Below, in pieces: positions 61,212 to 64,000 of a stretch of DNA of 64,000 bases. A program made the translations under genes and the position numbers. Numbering within the stretch: the first letter of the stretch is position 1; each line of letters begins with the position of its first letter. The stretch is from Pseudobdellovibrionaceae bacterium. GTDB taxonomy: Bacteria; Bdellovibrionota; UBA1018; UBA6935. The stretch spans positions 1 to 64,000 of the forward strand of contig PBMP01000059.1 in NCBI GenBank assembly GCA_002722705.1, given 5' to 3'. The notes beneath the pieces were generated by a model. It saw only the letters and a program-made list of their open reading frames with translations, was not told the origin of the DNA and did not search any database.

Positions 61212-63302
61212 TCATCTAAAAATGAGGCCTGACTTTTCTTTAATTTCTTTATCTATATTCTTAGGAACTTCTGCATATTCTTTAAATTCCATATTAAAGG
61301 AAGCTCTCCCTTGAGAAGAAGAACGAATCGCTGTCGAGTACCCAACCAATGAAGAAAGAGGAACTTCGGCAATCAATACTTTAACTCCAGGTCGATCTCC
61401 CATATTCAAGATTCTCCCTCGTCGAGTATTGAGGTCTCCCATAATATTCCCCATATATTCTTCAGGAGAAGTAATTTCAACTGCCATAATAGGTTCTAAA
61501 ATCACTGGATTTGCTTTTTTAGTAGCATCTCTTAGAGCCATTGATGCCGCAATCGTGAATGCAACTTCGCTGGAATCCGTTTCATGAAAAGCACCACCTG
61601 TACAAGTTGCTTTAATATCAATTGCAGGATACCCCAATTGAATTCCACTCATAAGTGATTCTTTAATTCCACGCTCAACACAAGGAACAAAAGCTTTTGG
61701 AATCTGAGTTTCTGGCGCCTGGTTTTCAAATAAAAACCCTTCACCTCGACTCCTTGGTTCTATTTTAATATTTACTTTAGCAAATTGATTTTTTCCTCCA
61801 GCTACTCTTTCAAAAGTTGCTTCTCCTTTAGCCGATTGAGAAATGCTTTCTTTATAAGCAACTTGTGGACTTCCCACATTTGCATCAACATTAAACTCTC
61901 GCTTCAAACGATTCACGATGATTTCAAGATGAAGCTCACCCATTCCGCTGATCAAAATTTGACCTGTATCTTCATTTTCTCTCACAGAAAGAGAAGGGTC
62001 TTCGACTTGCATTCTCTCGAGTGTCTCTGCAAGCTTATCTTCATCTGCCTTTGTTTTAGGTTCGATAGCAATTGAAATCACAGGTTCTGGGAAATCAATA
62101 TTTTCAAGTAATAAAGGTTTTCCTTCACTACAAAAAGTATCACCCGTAGTCGTAAAACGAAGACCTGGTACGGCTGCGATATCACCCGCACTCACTTGAT
62201 CAATTTCTTCTCTTTTATTTGCATGCATTCGGAGAATTTTGGTCATTCGCTCTCTTTTTTTCTTCGCTGGATTATAGACTTGGTCTCCCACTTTAATCGT
62301 ACCTGAATAAACTCTAAAGTAAGTAAGTCTTCCCACAAATGGATCTGACATAATTTTGAATGCTAAAGAGGCAAGTGGAGCATTTGGATCAGGAGGACAC
62401 TCAATAATTTCATCTTCCTTTTTTGGATTTTTTGCCTCTGCATAATTTACTTCAGTCGGATCAGGTAAAAAATTTACAATTGCATCTAAAAGAAGTTGCA
62501 CTCCTTTGTTTTTAAATGCGGAACCACAAAAAACCGGAACCAGTGACCGTAAAAGAGTTCCTTTTCGAGCAGCTAAATAAAGCTCTTCTAAAGTCAAATC
62601 CTCTCCTTCTAAATATTTTTCCATAAGTGCATCATCGACTTCTGAAAGAGACTCAATCAAAGTCTCTCGATATTGATTTGCTTTTTCTAAAAATTCTTCT
62701 GGAATATCATACTTTTTAAAACTTGCTCCTAAGTCTTCAGACTCCCAACCAATAGCTTTCATTGAAAAAAGATCAATAACACCTTTAAAATTTTCCTCAC
62801 TTCCCCAAGGAATTTGAAAAGCAACTGGATTTGTACCCAGTCTTTCCTTCATTTCTTCAATCGCTGAATAAAAATCTGCTCCAATACGGTCCATTTTATT
62901 AATGAAAGCAATACGGGGTACTTCATATTTATCGGCTTGTCTCCAGACCGTCTCTGTTTGTGGTTCAACACCCCCACTGGCACAAATCACACACACAGCT
63001 CCATCAAGCACACGAAGTGAACGTTCTACTTCAATAGTAAAATCAACATGCCCGGGAGTATCAATGATATTCACTTGATGATCATTCCAATAACAAGTAG
63101 TTGCAGCTGAGGTAATTGTAATTCCTCGCTCTTGTTCCTGAGGCATCCAGTCCATGATTGCAGTGCCCTCATGAACTTCTCCAATTTTATGAGTTTTACC
63201 AGTGTAAAAGAGAATTCTCTCGGTAGTTGTAGTTTTCCCGGCATCAATATGAGCCATAATACCAATGTTTCGAATTTTATTTAAATCCACTGTTTTAGAC
63301 AT
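61212..63302 (-). CDS. fusA: Elongation factor G
   Basis: A 696-aa EF-G with GTPase motifs [16 protein letters not shown] (G1), [10 protein letters not shown] (G2), [16 protein letters not shown] (G3) and NKMDRIGAD (G4), and the C-terminal domains ([18 protein letters not shown]). It drives translocation on the ribosome. It is separated from rpsG by a strong terminator, and the expected tuf gene does not follow it; the neighbour is the two-component pair on the other strand. Confidence 0.97.
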   Translation of the reverse strand: MSKTVDLNKIRNIGIMAHIDAGKTTTTERILFYTGKTHKIGEVHEGTAIMDWMPQEQERGITITSAATTCYWNDHQVNIIDTPGHVDFTIEVERSLRVLDGAVCVICASGGVEPQTETVWRQADKYEVPRIAFINKMDRIGADFYSAIEEMKERLGTNPVAFQIPWGSEENFKGVIDLFSMKAIGWESEDLGASFKKYDIPEEFLEKANQYRETLIESLSEVDDALMEKYLEGEDLTLEELYLAARKGTLLRSLVPVFCGSAFKNKGVQLLLDAIVNFLPDPTEVNYAEAKNPKKEDEIIECPPDPNAPLASLAFKIMSDPFVGRLTYFRVYSGTIKVGDQVYNPAKKKRERMTKILRMHANKREEIDQVSAGDIAAVPGLRFTTTGDTFCSEGKPLLLENIDFPEPVISIAIEPKTKADEDKLAETLERMQVEDPSLSVRENEDTGQILISGMGELHLEIIVNRLKREFNVDANVGSPQVAYKESISQSAKGEATFERVAGGKNQFAKVNIKIEPRSRGEGFLFENQAPETQIPKAFVPCVERGIKESLMSGIQLGYPAIDIKATCTGGAFHETDSSEVAFTIAASMALRDATKKANPVILEPIMAVEITSPEEYMGNIMGDLNTRRGRILNMGDRPGVKVLIAEVPLSSLVGYSTAIRSSSQGRASFNMEFKEYAEVPKNIDKEIKEKSGLIFR

Positions 63303-63355
63303 AGAAAACCTCGCTCTAGAATCCTCATCTTAACGAAATATCAAGAACACACTAC

Positions 63356-63397
63356 AAAAAAAAAGAGCCAACAGTTATTTAAACTATTGGCTCTTTT
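63356..63397 (-). terminator. Intrinsic terminator between rpsG and fusA
   Basis: On the minus strand AAAAGAGCCAA (63397-63387) pairs with TTGGCTCTTTT (63371-63361), with AGTT/AACT continuing the stem to a 5-nt loop, followed by a run of nine T. It lies 24 bp after the rpsG stop and 54 bp before the fusA start. It should end or attenuate the rpsL-rpsG transcript. A promoter for fusA could fit in 63303-63355, where I see only weak boxes. Confidence 0.88.
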
Positions 63398-63420
63398 ATA
63401 AAAATAAATTTTAAAATCAA

Positions 63421-63891
63421 TTACCAACGGAAGTGAGCAAATGCTTTGTTTGCTTCTGCCATTCGGTGAACATCTTCTCTTTTCTTCATCGCAACACCAC
63501 GACCTTGAAACGCATCTAAGAGTTCACCTGAAAGACGATCAACCATTGTTCTTTCGCCTCTACTTCGTGCAGCATCAACTAACCACCGACAAGCCAAAGA
63601 TCGTCTTCTAAATGGCTTTACTTCAACAGGAACCTGATAAGTTGCTCCACCTACTCTTCTAGACTTGACTTCCAGAACAGGCTTCACATTTTCAAGAGCC
63701 TTCTTAAAAAGTTTTAAACCATCTTCGCCAGCTTTTTGGCCTGCGGTTTCTACTGCTGAATAAAAAATCTTCTCAGCAACTGTCTTCTTCCCCTGAATCA
63801 TCAAAGTATTAATGAACTTAGTAACAACAATGTCATTAAACTTTGGATCCGGTTGAATTTCATTTCTTTTATTAATCTTTTTACGAGCCAT
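63421..63891 (-). CDS. rpsG: 30S ribosomal protein S7
   Basis: A 156-aa S7 with [40 protein letters not shown] and [19 protein letters not shown]. It nucleates the 30S head and in enteric bacteria controls the str operon. It lies 25 bp after rpsL and is followed by an intrinsic terminator. Confidence 0.97.
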   Translation of the reverse strand: MARKKINKRNEIQPDPKFNDIVVTKFINTLMIQGKKTVAEKIFYSAVETAGQKAGEDGLKLFKKALENVKPVLEVKSRRVGGATYQVPVEVKPFRRRSLACRWLVDAARSRGERTMVDRLSGELLDAFQGRGVAMKKREDVHRMAEANKAFAHFRW

Positions 63892-63916
63892 TTTAATTCA
63901 CCTTACTGAAAAGAAA

Positions 63917-64000
63917 TTAATTTCCGCCACCCTGAGGCTTCTTCGTTCCATACTTCGAACGACCTTGCTTCCGGTTTGCTACACCCTGAGCATCGAGAGT
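63917..64000 (-). CDS. rpsL: 30S ribosomal protein S12 (partial, C-terminus)
   Basis: The last 27 codons of rpsL and a TAA at 63919-63917 are present. The translation TLDAQGVANRKQGRSKYGTK matches the conserved S12 end. The 5' part lies beyond the window. First gene of the str group, upstream of rpsG. Confidence 0.93.
   Translation of the reverse strand, partial: TLDAQGVANRKQGRSKYGTKKPQGGGN

Overview
The window is AT-rich, densely packed bacterial DNA from a Gram-negative organism: it has outer-membrane lipoproteins, a secretin, TlpA and NagZ. Tad pilus genes joined to FHA-domain proteins and many secreted or lipoprotein genes next to a classical S10-spc-alpha ribosomal cluster suggest the Bdellovibrionota (Bdellovibrio or Bacteriovorax-like). 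That assignment is inference from gene content only; no 16S rRNA is present. I see no tRNA, rRNA, CRISPR array, transposase or integrase.

Left part (1-16.7 kb): two head-to-tail minus-strand operons build a Tad/Flp pilus. The upstream one runs tadC, DUF192, three FHA-domain membrane proteins and a PP2C-like phosphatase (16668 down to 9786). The downstream one runs two Flp pilins, prepilin peptidase cpaA, a third pilin-like protein, two TadE/F-like minor pilins, cpaB, secretin cpaC, a fused cpaE-cpaF ATPase, tadB and a secreted YD-repeat protein (9567 down to 129).

Middle part (16.8-37.5 kb): plus-strand genes for a YihY/BrkB membrane protein, a secreted protein, two Opp/Dpp-type ABC permeases and NagZ. 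A monocistronic secreted-protein gene follows. A minus-strand propionyl-CoA carboxylase/methylmalonyl-CoA mutase operon comes next. Then come a beta-barrel candidate, a sigma-54 activator, a trypsin-like lipoprotein, a delta-60 repeat lipoprotein, a cysteine desulfurase, a TlpA-like thioredoxin, an HNH protein, an ECF sigma/anti-sigma pair and a secreted coiled protein.

Right part (37.6-64 kb): the S10-spc-alpha ribosomal operon runs on the minus strand from rpsJ (52.9 kb) to rplQ (37.6 kb), including a short rpmJ. rplX (L24) is missing from its usual place between rplN and rplE, and L5 carries an N-terminal extension. infA and tuf are also absent from their common positions. An 8-kb block of accessory genes (53.2-61.2 kb) separates this cluster from the str genes fusA, rpsG and rpsL (partial). 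It holds a coiled-coil membrane protein, lipoproteins, a remarkable lipoprotein with a 350-residue Gly-Tyr-Asp repeat, and a two-component pair. A strong intrinsic terminator lies between rpsG and fusA, and a structured 209-nt leader lies between rpsJ and rplC.
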